NCBI GenBank assembly: GCA_002451085.1
Contig: DKBE01000045.1
Location: forward strand, 23,056 to 45,495
DNA length: 22,440 nt
Origin: Proteobacteria bacterium UBA6908
Lineage (GTDB): Bacteria; Pseudomonadota; Gammaproteobacteria; Acidiferrobacterales; UBA6901
Reading direction: 5' to 3'
Below are positions 1 to 6,874 of this stretch, piece after piece. Within the stretch, counting starts at the first letter, position 1. Every line of letters starts with the position of its first letter. The notes beneath the pieces are model-generated. The model was not told where the DNA came from, searched no databases, and was given only the letters and a program-made list of their open reading frames with translations. The translations under genes and the position numbers were made by a program.

Positions 1-1
1 G

Positions 2-322
2 AACATCATGCTGGTCTCGGTCACCGAGCGCACCCGCGAGATTGGACTGCGCAAGGCGGTCGGCGCCCGGCCGCGCGACATCCTGACCCAGTTTCTGAGC
101 GAAGCGGTGGTGGTTAGCGTTGTTGGCGGCCTGGCGGGGATTCTGCTTGGCTGGGGCGCGACACTGGCGCTGTCCACGCTCGCCGGCTGGACCACTTCGG
201 TTTCGCTGATGGCGGTACTGCTGGCGTTTCTGTTCTCCGCCGGTATCGGCATGCTGTTCGGCATCTACCCGGCGCGCAAGGCCGCGCAGCTCAATCCAAT
301 TGTGGCCTTGCGGCACGAATAG
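2..322 (+). CDS. MacB-type ABC transporter permease, C-terminal end (partial)
   Basis: This is the last 106 codons of a gene that begins before the window. The reading frame is open at the left edge and ends in TAG. The segment starts in the conserved block 'ML..VTERTREIGLRKAVGAR', typical of the cytoplasmic loop of FtsX/MacB permeases. Two hydrophobic helices follow, and it closes with 'YPARKAAQLNPIVALRHE', matching the usual MacB family end (PARKAA.L.P..ALR.E). Such permeases pair with an ATPase and often an HlyD-like adaptor to move lipoproteins, peptides or macrolides across the envelope. The partners would lie upstream and cannot be seen, so the substrate is unknown. Confidence 0.9.
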   Translation, partial: NIMLVSVTERTREIGLRKAVGARPRDILTQFLSEAVVVSVVGGLAGILLGWGATLALSTLAGWTTSVSLMAVLLAFLFSAGIGMLFGIYPARKAAQLNPIVALRHE

Positions 323-418
323 CGTTTCTGCTGCGCAATACGCGGCGATGCTGGAATCATTCAGTGATGCCCCGGATGGTTTCGGCACGGTCAAGATGCT
401 GCAATAATCCCGGGTAAC

Positions 419-442
419 CGGCGGCACGGCGATGTGCCGCCG
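419..442 (+). other. GC-rich hairpin upstream of the NOX-like gene
   Basis: A perfect 9-bp inverted repeat (419-427 with 434-442) encloses a 6-nt loop. It lies 23 nt before the start of the flavocytochrome gene and about 100 nt after the permease stop. No T-run follows, so it is not a classical intrinsic terminator. It could be a weak terminator of the permease operon or a leader structure of the next gene. Confidence 0.4.
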
Positions 443-465
443 AGACATGCTTTCGGGGCACAACG

Positions 466-1782
466 ATGAAGGCGATCTATCCGGCAGTGCTGTGGATCGG
501 GATTTACCTGGCGCTGGTGCTCGCACCGCTCCTGATCCTGTTCGCCGGACCGAGACCGCCCGGCGGCGGGTTCTGGTGGGACCTTTCCATGGCAATCGGT
601 TTTGCCGCCATCGCCATGCTCGGCGTGCAGTTCGTGCTCACGGCGCGTTTTCGGCGCGCGGCGGCACCATTTGGGATCGATATCCTCTATTACTTTCATC
701 GCTATATGGCGGTGTTCGCCTTCGCCTTGGTGTGCGCGCACTATGGCGTGATTCGGGTCGTCAACCCGGATTCGCTCGGCAGCATCAATCCGCTGACGGC
801 CTCGGGTCACATGACGGCCGGACGCGGAGCATTGCTGTGTTTCGTGCTGGTGATCGTGAGCTCGTTGTGGCGCAAACCGTTGCGTCTCCCCTATGAAGTG
901 TGGCGGCGTGGTCATGTGCTGTTGACCATCATAGGCCTGACCCTCGCGGCCGTTCACATTGAAGGCGTGGATTATTACATCGAAGCACCGGGGCGGCGGT
1001 TATTCTGGATTGCGTTCGTGACCTTCTGGGTGCTGCTGGTGGTGTATGTGCGGCTGATCAAACCGTGGTACATGCGCCGCCATCCGTACCGGGTCGTCGA
1101 GGTCAGGCCGGAGACAGCCAACAGCACCACGGTGGCGGTGCAGGCCGAGGGGCATGCCGGCATCCGCTTTCAGTCCGGGCAATTTGCCTGGCTGACGCTG
1201 CGTGCCTCGCCATTCGCGCTCAAGGAGCATCCGTTTTCGATCGCCTCCAGTGCCGCCTCACCACATCGCCTGGAATTCACCATTAAAAATCTCGGCGACT
1301 TTACCAGCACCGTGCCGTCGATCACCCCGGGCGAGACAGCCTATCTCGATGGGCCGTACGGCGCATTTTGCGTCGATCGCTTCGATTCGCCGGGGTTCGT
1401 GTTTGTGGCCGGCGGGGTTGGCATTGCGCCCATCATGAGCATGTTGCGCACGCTCGCCGATCGCCACGACCCGCGCCCGCTGTTGCTGGTGTATGCCAAC
1501 AGTCGCGAAGCGGGTGTGATTTTTCACGACGCACTCGAATCACTGAAGGCGCGGCTTAATTTGGAGATCGTGCATGTGCTGCAGCAGCCGCCCGCGGGCT
1601 GGCGCGGCGAATGTGGAATGGTGACGGAGGCATTGTTGGACAGGACCCTGCCCGGCAATCGCCACGAACTCGATTATTTTCTGTGCGGCCCCAAGCCCAT
1701 GACCCAGTGTGTGGAAGACGCATTGCACGCGCTGAAAGTGCCGCTTGGCCGGGTGCACTCCGAGCTGTTCGATCTCGTCTAG
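466..1782 (+). CDS. NOX/ferric-reductase-like transmembrane flavocytochrome b
   Basis: This 438-aa protein has the full layout of the ferric reductase/NADPH oxidase superfamily. About six membrane helices come first (roughly residues 5-200). They carry two His pairs each 14 residues apart, His78/His92 and His150/His164, the expected ligands of two stacked b haems. The FAD-binding domain has the NOX/FRE motif HPFSIASS (255-262). The NAD(P)H domain has GGVGIAP (316-322) and CGPKPM (408-413). It should pass electrons from cytosolic NAD(P)H through FAD and two haems to an acceptor on the outer face of the membrane; that acceptor (oxygen, ferric iron or a cytochrome) cannot be read from sequence. 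The length is close to the streptococcal NOX homologue SpNOX. The ATG at 466 has GGGG 8 nt upstream. The stop codon overlaps the ribosome-binding site of the cytochrome c gene that follows. Confidence 0.87.
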   Translation: MKAIYPAVLWIGIYLALVLAPLLILFAGPRPPGGGFWWDLSMAIGFAAIAMLGVQFVLTARFRRAAAPFGIDILYYFHRYMAVFAFALVCAHYGVIRVVNPDSLGSINPLTASGHMTAGRGALLCFVLVIVSSLWRKPLRLPYEVWRRGHVLLTIIGLTLAAVHIEGVDYYIEAPGRRLFWIAFVTFWVLLVVYVRLIKPWYMRRHPYRVVEVRPETANSTTVAVQAEGHAGIRFQSGQFAWLTLRASPFALKEHPFSIASSAASPHRLEFTIKNLGDFTSTVPSITPGETAYLDGPYGAFCVDRFDSPGFVFVAGGVGIAPIMSMLRTLADRHDPRPLLLVYANSREAGVIFHDALESLKARLNLEIVHVLQQPPAGWRGECGMVTEALLDRTLPGNRHELDYFLCGPKPMTQCVEDALHALKVPLGRVHSELFDLV

Positions 1783-1788
1783 GAGGAA
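1781..1788 (+). promoter_or_regulatory. Strong Shine-Dalgarno overlapping the upstream stop codon
   Basis: AGGAGGAA begins within the TAG stop (1780-1782) of the flavocytochrome gene and sits 3 nt before the GTG at 1792. It supports the GTG start of the cytochrome and implies translational coupling of the two genes. Confidence 0.8.
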
Positions 1789-1791
1789 ATT

Positions 1792-2226
1792 GTGCGCGAG
1801 AAATGGGCGCGACGCATTGCGATGCTGACCGGCGGGCTGGTGGTGGTGCTGTCCATCGTGTTTGCCAGTTACCAGAACCCACCGCGTCACGAACCAGTGG
1901 CTGCGCCCGTAATTCCTGCGGCCAGGGCACCAGATTCCGTATCGCCTGCACCAACGAAAGAACCGTCTGAGGCGGTTCCGTCACTCGTCAAGCTCGGTCA
2001 AGAGATATATGCCGAGCAGGCCTGCGCGCGCTGCCATTCGATTGCCGGGCGCGGCAGTGACCGCAGTCCGCTGGACGGCGTCGGGGGACGGCTCAGCGAG
2101 GTGGAGATTCGTGTCTGGCTGACACCGTCAGCGGAGGCCAAAGGCTTTCGGGCGCGGCATGCAAGCCTGGAACTCACGCCAACACAGCGCGACGCCCTGG
2201 TGGCGTATCTGCGCAGCTTGCGGTAA
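1792..2226 (+). CDS. Membrane-anchored mono-haem cytochrome c
   Basis: The 144-aa protein has a GTG start with a near-consensus Shine-Dalgarno just upstream. It has a positively charged N-terminus, one hydrophobic anchor (about residues 8-26), a Pro/Ala-rich periplasmic linker (about 28-63) and a small class I-like haem c domain (about 64-144). The haem site is CARCH (Cys78, Cys81, His82). The domain ends in the usual helix 'LTPTQRDALVAYLRSL'. There is no Met anywhere after residue 11, so His/Met ligation is impossible. The residue in the usual Met position just before 'SLELTP' is His123, which may give a bis-His, lower-potential haem. The close link to the flavocytochrome gene suggests it accepts electrons from that protein on the periplasmic side; this is inference. 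Confidence 0.85.
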   Translation: MREKWARRIAMLTGGLVVVLSIVFASYQNPPRHEPVAAPVIPAARAPDSVSPAPTKEPSEAVPSLVKLGQEIYAEQACARCHSIAGRGSDRSPLDGVGGRLSEVEIRVWLTPSAEAKGFRARHASLELTPTQRDALVAYLRSLR

Positions 2227-2267
2227 CAAAGACTCAGGCGCGGCCGGAACTTGATGCCGGGGAACGG

Positions 2268-2285
2268 CGTGCCACTTGCGGCACG
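2268..2285. terminator. Weak hairpin between convergent genes
   Basis: A 6-bp perfect stem (CGTGCC with GGCACG) and a 6-nt loop lie between the stop of the cytochrome gene (+) and the stop of the EamA gene (-). It has no T-run on either strand, so a role as bidirectional terminator is only possible. Confidence 0.3.
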
Positions 2286-2293
2286 TCGGGATG

Positions 2294-3211
2294 CTACTCC
2301 TGAGCCATCACCGGATTCACGCGGCGATGATCGCGTATCGCCTGTGCCGACACCAGCGTGAGCGAACCGACAATGACCAGCATCCCAATGAGTTCCGCGG
2401 CATCGGGAATTTCGCCGAGTTCCAGCCACGCGGCCAGCACGCCGATCACCGGCGTCAGCAATGTTCCCAGGCTGGCCACGCCGGCCGGCAATTTGGCCAA
2501 TGCGAACAACCACAGCGTCCAGGCCAGTGCCCCGCCCAGCAGGACGTTGTACGCCAGTGCGAACGCGAAGTACGGAGTCCAGTGGATGGAAGGGCCGGGC
2601 AGTGCCAGAGCCACCAGTGCCAGCGGCAGTCCGCCCAGCAACATCTGCCAGGCGGTCAGCACCAGCACATCACAGCGCCGGCGTACCTGCAGTTGTTTGG
2701 CATAGACGGTTCCCGCGGCCCAGAACATGGCGGCCAGCAAGGCCAGCGTCAGGCTCCATCCGGCCGCGTCCGGCACGGAGCCAAACAGCAGTGCCAGGCC
2801 GGCGATGGCCAGCAGCACGGCCAGCCATTGCATGGGCGGAGTACGCTCGCGCAGCACCAAATGGGAGAACAGGATGACCCAGGTCGGCATGGTGTAGACC
2901 AGCACCGCGGTGCGGCCGGCGCCTCCACCCACCAGTGCCAGCAGGGTAAGACTGATGAACGCCGTGGTCTGCAATAATCCCAGTATGAAGGCGCCGCGGA
3001 CATCCTTGAGCGCCGAAGTTTGTCGCATGACTGCCAGCACCCCGAACAGACTGGCCGCCGCCAACAGCGTGCGCATCGCGGCGAAATCGAGCGCCCCGGC
3101 ATAGGTTAGTGCCCGTTTCGAAACCACCCAGTTGTAACCCCACACCAGCGACAGGATGAACAGGGCGAATGTCGCCGCCAGTCGTGGATGGCGTGCAAAG
3201 ATATTCGGCAT
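2294..3211 (-). CDS. DMT-superfamily permease with two EamA domains
   Basis: The 305-aa protein is almost entirely hydrophobic, with about ten predicted membrane helices arranged as two EamA repeats. Typical features are the N-terminal 'FILSLVWGYNWVVSKRAL', the loop 'MPTWVILFSHLVLRERTPPMQW' at the end of repeat 1, and 'LLTPVIGVLAAWLELGEIP' at the same place in repeat 2. These inner-membrane proteins export or exchange small metabolites such as amino acids or nucleotides; the substrate cannot be told. I chose the ATG at 3211 because it begins just before the first helix, as is usual for the family. An in-frame ATG at 3283 would add 24 residues without any family feature. Neither start has a strong Shine-Dalgarno. 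The gene is alone on this strand and diverges from the STAS-like gene. Confidence 0.88.
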   Translation of the reverse strand: MPNIFARHPRLAATFALFILSLVWGYNWVVSKRALTYAGALDFAAMRTLLAAASLFGVLAVMRQTSALKDVRGAFILGLLQTTAFISLTLLALVGGGAGRTAVLVYTMPTWVILFSHLVLRERTPPMQWLAVLLAIAGLALLFGSVPDAAGWSLTLALLAAMFWAAGTVYAKQLQVRRRCDVLVLTAWQMLLGGLPLALVALALPGPSIHWTPYFAFALAYNVLLGGALAWTLWLFALAKLPAGVASLGTLLTPVIGVLAAWLELGEIPDAAELIGMLVIVGSLTLVSAQAIRDHRRVNPVMAQE

Positions 3212-3240
3212 ACGGTACGCCAGTGAACCTGATCCGTCGG

Positions 3241-3270
3241 TTGACGATGAAACCACTATAGCCGTAGTAA
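3241..3270 (+). promoter_or_regulatory. Possible promoter for the STAS-like/SDR/flavoprotein run
   Basis: TTGACG (3241-3246, five of six matches to the -35 consensus) is followed after 18 nt by TAGTAA (3265-3270, a poor -10). It lies in the 203-nt divergent region between the EamA and STAS-like genes, about 145 nt before the latter's start. The rest of this gap holds no recognisable element. Confidence 0.3.
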
Positions 3271-3414
3271 CCCTGATCTGCATCGGGATTCCAGATGCAC
3301 GTTCATTTCACCCGTTTGTGCACAGCGGCTGTCGACTGATATACGGTGATCGCATACCACCACGACATCTGCTTTGATATGCTGTACGCAACGAGACGGC
3401 TTCAGGGATCAGCC

Positions 3415-3858
3415 ATGAACGAGCGTGCAGGATCGCGCACGTCACCCACGACGGTGTCGATACAGTCGCCGCAGGAGTGCGTGCGGACGAGTCTGGATCC
3501 GGACGGAATCTTCCTGATTGATTACAGCCGCTGCAGCGCGCTGACGCTGGATATGGTCCTGGCGGCGCATGCCGAGCATCGGCGTTTGTCCTCGGGTCGG
3601 CGCACCCCGGTGTTGATCGTCGCCGGGCATATCGGACGTGTTGACTACCGTGCCCAGCGTTTTGCCTCGGAACCCACGGTGTGCGCCATCACCACGGCGA
3701 TGGCGATTGTGGTGAACTCGTTTCTCGAACGACATCTCTCGAAATTGTTCCTGATGTATCACCGCCCTCCGTATCCAGTCGAGATTTTTCCCGACGCCAG
3801 CAGCGCCCGTGCCTGGCTGCTGAAATCAATTTCAACCGTGTCACACCCATCGAAATGA
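3415..3858 (+). CDS. Small STAS-like/SpoIIAA-like domain protein
   Basis: The 147-aa soluble protein has no signal peptide or membrane helix. From about residue 30 it resembles the short STAS/SpoIIAA-like proteins (DUF7793-type): a strand with 'IFLIDYSRCSALTLDMV', a central 'PVLIVAGHIGRVDYRAQRF', then 'ITTAMAIVVNSFLERHLSKLFL', and the typical end 'PPYPVEIFPDASSARAWLL', in which a Y-P..-F-D..-A-WL pattern is characteristic. I chose the ATG at 3415 (start MNERAGS) because AGGGA lies 6-8 nt upstream; a more upstream ATG at 3346 adds unconserved residues. Its TGA overlaps the ATG of the next gene (ATGA), so the two are probably translated together. Such domains often act as binding or regulatory modules; the role here is unknown. 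Confidence 0.6.
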   Translation: MNERAGSRTSPTTVSIQSPQECVRTSLDPDGIFLIDYSRCSALTLDMVLAAHAEHRRLSSGRRTPVLIVAGHIGRVDYRAQRFASEPTVCAITTAMAIVVNSFLERHLSKLFLMYHRPPYPVEIFPDASSARAWLLKSISTVSHPSK

Positions 3859-4748
3859 GCCTGCGTATCATTGTCGGCTGTGGGTACGTTGGCGGTCATC
3901 TGGCCCGGGCCGAGGTCCGACAGGGTCACACGATCCGGGCCATTGTGCAGTCTTCCGCCAGTGCGGCGCGGCTGTCGACGGCGGGATGGATGGCCACTGC
4001 GCTGGATCTGGATCAGTCGATCTCGATCGCTTCCGGGTGGACTCGCGATGCCGTGATCTATTATCTGGTTCCGCCGCCGGCTCACGGCGTGACCGATCCG
4101 CGCCTGCACCACTTCCTGTCGGCGCTGGCCTCGTCCGCATACCCGGCACGTGTGGTGTTGCTGAGCACCAGCGGGGTCTATGGCGACTGCGACGGTGCCT
4201 GGGTGAATGAAGACCGGCTGCCACAACCGCAAGCGGATCGGGCGCGTCGCCGATACGATGCCGAGCAGCAGTTGCGCGCCTGGAGCAGCCGCACGCAAGT
4301 TCCCGCCGTGATTCTCCGTGTCCCCGGCATTTACGGCCCGGGACGCTTGCCGCTCAAGCGGTTGCGTGCCGGCGAGCCGGTGTTGCGCGAGGATGAATCG
4401 CCGTGGAGCAATCGCGTGCATGTTGACGATCTGGTCCTGGCCCTGCAGGCCGCCGCTGAACGCGGGCGGTCGGGCGCGGTCTACAATGTGAGTGATGGAC
4501 ACCCCACGACCATGACCGACTATTTCAACCGTGTTGCCGATGCCGCCGGTTTGCCGCGTCCACCGCAGATTGCCCTGTCTGAGGCAGGCACCCGGTTCAG
4601 CGCCGGGATGCAATCGTATCTGGCCGAATCCAAGCGGCTCGATATTCATCGCCTGCGCGAGGAGCTGGGTGTTGAGCTGCGCTATCCGGACCTGACGCAG
4701 GGACTGGCAGCCTGTCTGGTCGACTCTGATTCACATCCGAAGCGGTAA
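3855..4748 (+). CDS. Atypical SDR, NAD(P)-dependent epimerase/dehydratase-like (YeeZ-like)
   Basis: The 297-aa protein begins directly with a Rossmann strand and a glycine motif, GCGYVGG (residues 8-14). Further SDR features are STSGVYGD (104-111) and 'RVPGIYGPGR' (155-164). Later, 'NRVHVDDLVLAL' and 'YNVSDGHPTT' are typical of NAD-dependent epimerase/dehydratase relatives such as E. coli YeeZ. No canonical YxxxK pair is visible: the Tyr at 134 is followed by Gln, not Lys, at +4. It is therefore an atypical SDR whose reaction cannot be assigned. The start at 3855 overlaps the previous stop by ATGA and places the glycine motif right at the N-terminus. The next gene starts 6 nt after its stop. 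Confidence 0.8.
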   Translation: MSLRIIVGCGYVGGHLARAEVRQGHTIRAIVQSSASAARLSTAGWMATALDLDQSISIASGWTRDAVIYYLVPPPAHGVTDPRLHHFLSALASSAYPARVVLLSTSGVYGDCDGAWVNEDRLPQPQADRARRRYDAEQQLRAWSSRTQVPAVILRVPGIYGPGRLPLKRLRAGEPVLREDESPWSNRVHVDDLVLALQAAAERGRSGAVYNVSDGHPTTMTDYFNRVADAAGLPRPPQIALSEAGTRFSAGMQSYLAESKRLDIHRLREELGVELRYPDLTQGLAACLVDSDSHPKR

Positions 4749-4754
4749 CCGCCG

Positions 4755-6239
4755 ATGTCGAGTCTGCTGACACTTTCCCGTGCCGCCCGGCTCGTGGGTG
4801 TGACGCGCGGCGCGCTGCAGAAAAAGATCAAGGACGGTGAGCTAACGACCTTCGAGGGCATGGTGCAGCCGGGCGAACTGTTGCGTGTCTATCCGCAGGC
4901 CCGCCTCGAAGACAATGCACTACTCGAAAAACTGACCGAACTGAAGGATGGAGCATTTGCCCGCCGGTTGCGCGAGCGAATCCTGCCTGATCCGGAAGTG
5001 CTGGCAGTACGTGTGGCCGAACTCGGGCGAGAGCTGGCCGAGAGTCAGGACGAACTCATGCGCTATCGGGCCGCGAGCCACGAACTGGAAACCCGGCTGC
5101 AGGCGTTGATCGCGCAGTTGCCGGCGGCCGCCAGGCCCCTCGCCGAAGCCGTGCGCGATCATTTTCGTGAGCAATTGCTGCAGGTGGATACGGAAGCCGG
5201 TCATCATCAACTCGCCGTGCGGGAGAGTTTTATGCGTGTCATGGTGGCCCATGTACAGGTAGTGCCGAGTCAGCGTGAATTCTTTGTCGAAGGCAGCGAC
5301 AACCTGCTGGATGCCGCATTGCGATCCGGCCTGGCATTGAACTACGGCTGCAGCAACGGCAACTGCGGTCTTTGCAAGGCCCGGGTAGTGACCGGACAGG
5401 TCAAGAAGGTCCGTAATCACGATTACGTGCTAAGCGAAGCCGAGAAGCACGACGGCATGGTGCTCATGTGCTGTAACACGGCCGTGACCGACTGTGTCAT
5501 CGAAGCCGAGGAAGCCGGCAGCGCTCAGGAAATCCCGCTGCAGCAAATCGCCACCCGCGTGAAAAGCATTGATCGCCTCGCCCCGGACCTGGTGCGTTTG
5601 CATGTACAAACACCGCGGACGCGGCGGCTGCGATTTCTGGCTGGCCAATACGTCACACTCCAGACTGGCGAGACACCGGCGGTCGATTATCCGATTGCCA
5701 GCTGCCCGTGTGACGATCGCAACCTCCAGTTCCATATTCACCGGATGCCGGATAATCCGTTTGCCGAGTACGTGCTGGACAACCTGAAAAACGGCGACAC
5801 TGTTCAGCTGCTGGGTCCGCGTGGTGATTTCGTGCTCAACGAAGACTCTCCGCGGGCACTGGTCTTTATAGCCTGGGATACCGGATTTGCACCGATCAAG
5901 AGCCTGATCGAGCACGCGATGGCCCTGGATGTCGCCGAATCGATCCATCTCTACTGGCTGTCCGATTCGGCGCACGGTCATTATCTCGCCAATCAGTGCC
6001 GGTCCTGGAGCGATGCGCTTGATAATTTTCATTTCACGGCGGTGTCGCTGCCGGATGCGGCTGCCAGCGATCCTGACCGAATGCGGAGCGAGATCGAGCG
6101 CGTGGTGCACGATCACCCGGGATTACGTGAATTCGATTTCTATGTAGCGGGTTCCGGCACGTTGCTGGACTCGGCGCATGAGGTCTTCATTCGACACGGA
6201 CTTCCGGATAATCAGCTAAATCTCGGATATCCACGTTGA
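4755..6239 (+). CDS. HTH / coiled-coil / [2Fe-2S] ferredoxin / ferredoxin-reductase-fold fusion
   Basis: This 494-aa protein shows four parts. Residues 1-50 look like a small helix-turn-helix domain ('SRAARLVGVTRGALQKKIKDGEL'). Residues 80-145 are charged and helical, probably coiled coil. Residues 165-255 form a plant-type [2Fe-2S] ferredoxin domain with Cys199, Cys204 and Cys207 and then Cys239 or Cys240. Residues 265-494 have the ferredoxin-NADP reductase fold ('FLAGQYVTL' at 294-302, 'LLGPRGDF' at 352-359). The fold resembles CDP-6-deoxyglucoseen reductase and phenol hydroxylase reductases, but the signature sites are altered. The FAD motif RxYS reads VDYP (310-313). The dinucleotide loop GGTG reads AWDTG (373-377). 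The CGPP motif reads AGSG (465-468). It may be a redox-responsive regulator or electron carrier rather than a standard reductase. It sits 6 nt after the SDR gene. Confidence 0.8.
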   Translation: MSSLLTLSRAARLVGVTRGALQKKIKDGELTTFEGMVQPGELLRVYPQARLEDNALLEKLTELKDGAFARRLRERILPDPEVLAVRVAELGRELAESQDELMRYRAASHELETRLQALIAQLPAAARPLAEAVRDHFREQLLQVDTEAGHHQLAVRESFMRVMVAHVQVVPSQREFFVEGSDNLLDAALRSGLALNYGCSNGNCGLCKARVVTGQVKKVRNHDYVLSEAEKHDGMVLMCCNTAVTDCVIEAEEAGSAQEIPLQQIATRVKSIDRLAPDLVRLHVQTPRTRRLRFLAGQYVTLQTGETPAVDYPIASCPCDDRNLQFHIHRMPDNPFAEYVLDNLKNGDTVQLLGPRGDFVLNEDSPRALVFIAWDTGFAPIKSLIEHAMALDVAESIHLYWLSDSAHGHYLANQCRSWSDALDNFHFTAVSLPDAAASDPDRMRSEIERVVHDHPGLREFDFYVAGSGTLLDSAHEVFIRHGLPDNQLNLGYPR

Positions 6240-6247
6240 ACAGGCGA

Positions 6248-6275
6248 TTGTCTGGTCAGGTCGGCGGAGTAGAAT
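6248..6275 (+). promoter_or_regulatory. Sigma-70-type promoter of the M52-like gene
   Basis: TTGTCT (6248-6253, four of six) is followed after 16 nt by TAGAAT (6270-6275, five of six). The predicted transcript would start near 6282, leaving a leader of about 40 nt before the ATG at 6323. This suggests that the protease-like gene can be expressed apart from the flavoprotein gene upstream. Confidence 0.5.
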
Positions 6276-6322
6276 CAGGCCATGGTTTCCGTCGCTATAC
6301 AGTACTTTCGTAATCAGCGTCC

Positions 6323-6814
6323 ATGACAACTGCATTGGTGCACGTGATTGGCGTGGGATCGCCTTCCGGCGACGACTGGGTTGGCTGGGAGCTGGCGGAA
6401 CGCTTGCGCACATCCGAATCACTGTCAGCCTGGGGCGACCGGGTGTCCGTCAGTTTGCACGATCGTCCGGGCGCTGCACTGCTGCAAGCCTGGAAGGGCT
6501 CCGGGCTGGTGATTTTGCTGGATGCGGTGCGCTCGGGTGCCGCACCCGGAACCCCGCACCGGCTGGATTCGAGCCAGTTACGGAACCAGCCGAAGATACT
6601 GTCCACTCGCGGTTTTGGTCTGGCCGAGGCGGTACAGTTGGCGGCGGCGCTTGATGCGCTTCCCGAGTCCCTGCTGTTCTTCGGCCTTGAGGCCAGTCCG
6701 GAGCACGAGGCGATGTGCCTGAGTGAGGCCGTGTTTGCATCGTTACCGGCGATGGTGGCTGAAGTCGAGGCCTCGATCCTGTCCTACCTCCAGCAGAACT
6801 CTACGCCCGACTGA
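6323..6814 (+). CDS. Hydrogenase-maturation-protease-like protein (peptidase M52 fold)
   Basis: The 163-aa protein matches the hydrogenase maturation endopeptidase family (HybD/HyaD/HoxW): N-terminal 'VIGVGSPSGDDWVGWELAERL', central 'LVILLDAVRSGAAPG', then 'RGFGLAEAVQLAAALDALPESLLFFGLE'. In HybD the nickel-sensing ligands are Glu16, Asp62 and His93. The equivalents here appear to be Asp18, Asp67 and Arg96, so the His is replaced by Arg and the usual GN near the N-terminus reads GS. No hydrogenase structural or hyp gene is in the window. It may act on a hydrogenase encoded elsewhere, on another target, or have lost peptidase activity. An in-frame TAA at 6311-6313 rules out longer starts, and the Shine-Dalgarno is weak. 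Confidence 0.75.
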   Translation: MTTALVHVIGVGSPSGDDWVGWELAERLRTSESLSAWGDRVSVSLHDRPGAALLQAWKGSGLVILLDAVRSGAAPGTPHRLDSSQLRNQPKILSTRGFGLAEAVQLAAALDALPESLLFFGLEASPEHEAMCLSEAVFASLPAMVAEVEASILSYLQQNSTPD

Positions 6815-6833
6815 TTCAGGGCAATAAATACAA

Positions 6834-6852
6834 AAGGGGCCTCAGGCCCCTT
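6834..6852 (-). terminator. Intrinsic terminator of the xseB-ispA-dxs-folE2 operon
   Basis: A perfect 8-bp stem (AAGGGGCC with GGCCCCTT) has a 3-nt loop. On the - strand it is followed by TTGTATTT, a good T-rich tail, just 22 nt after the folE2 stop. Read on the + strand it also lies 19 nt after the M52-like gene, with a poorer tail (TTGTCTGTT), so it may work in both directions. Confidence 0.85.
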
Positions 6853-6874
6853 GTCTGTTGCGTCGGCCGGATCC

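Noticed and set aside
2276..2977. 233-codon frame opposite the EamA permease
   Set aside because: It is very rich in Gln, His and Arg, as expected for the reverse of a hydrophobic gene; the permease on the other strand is convincing.
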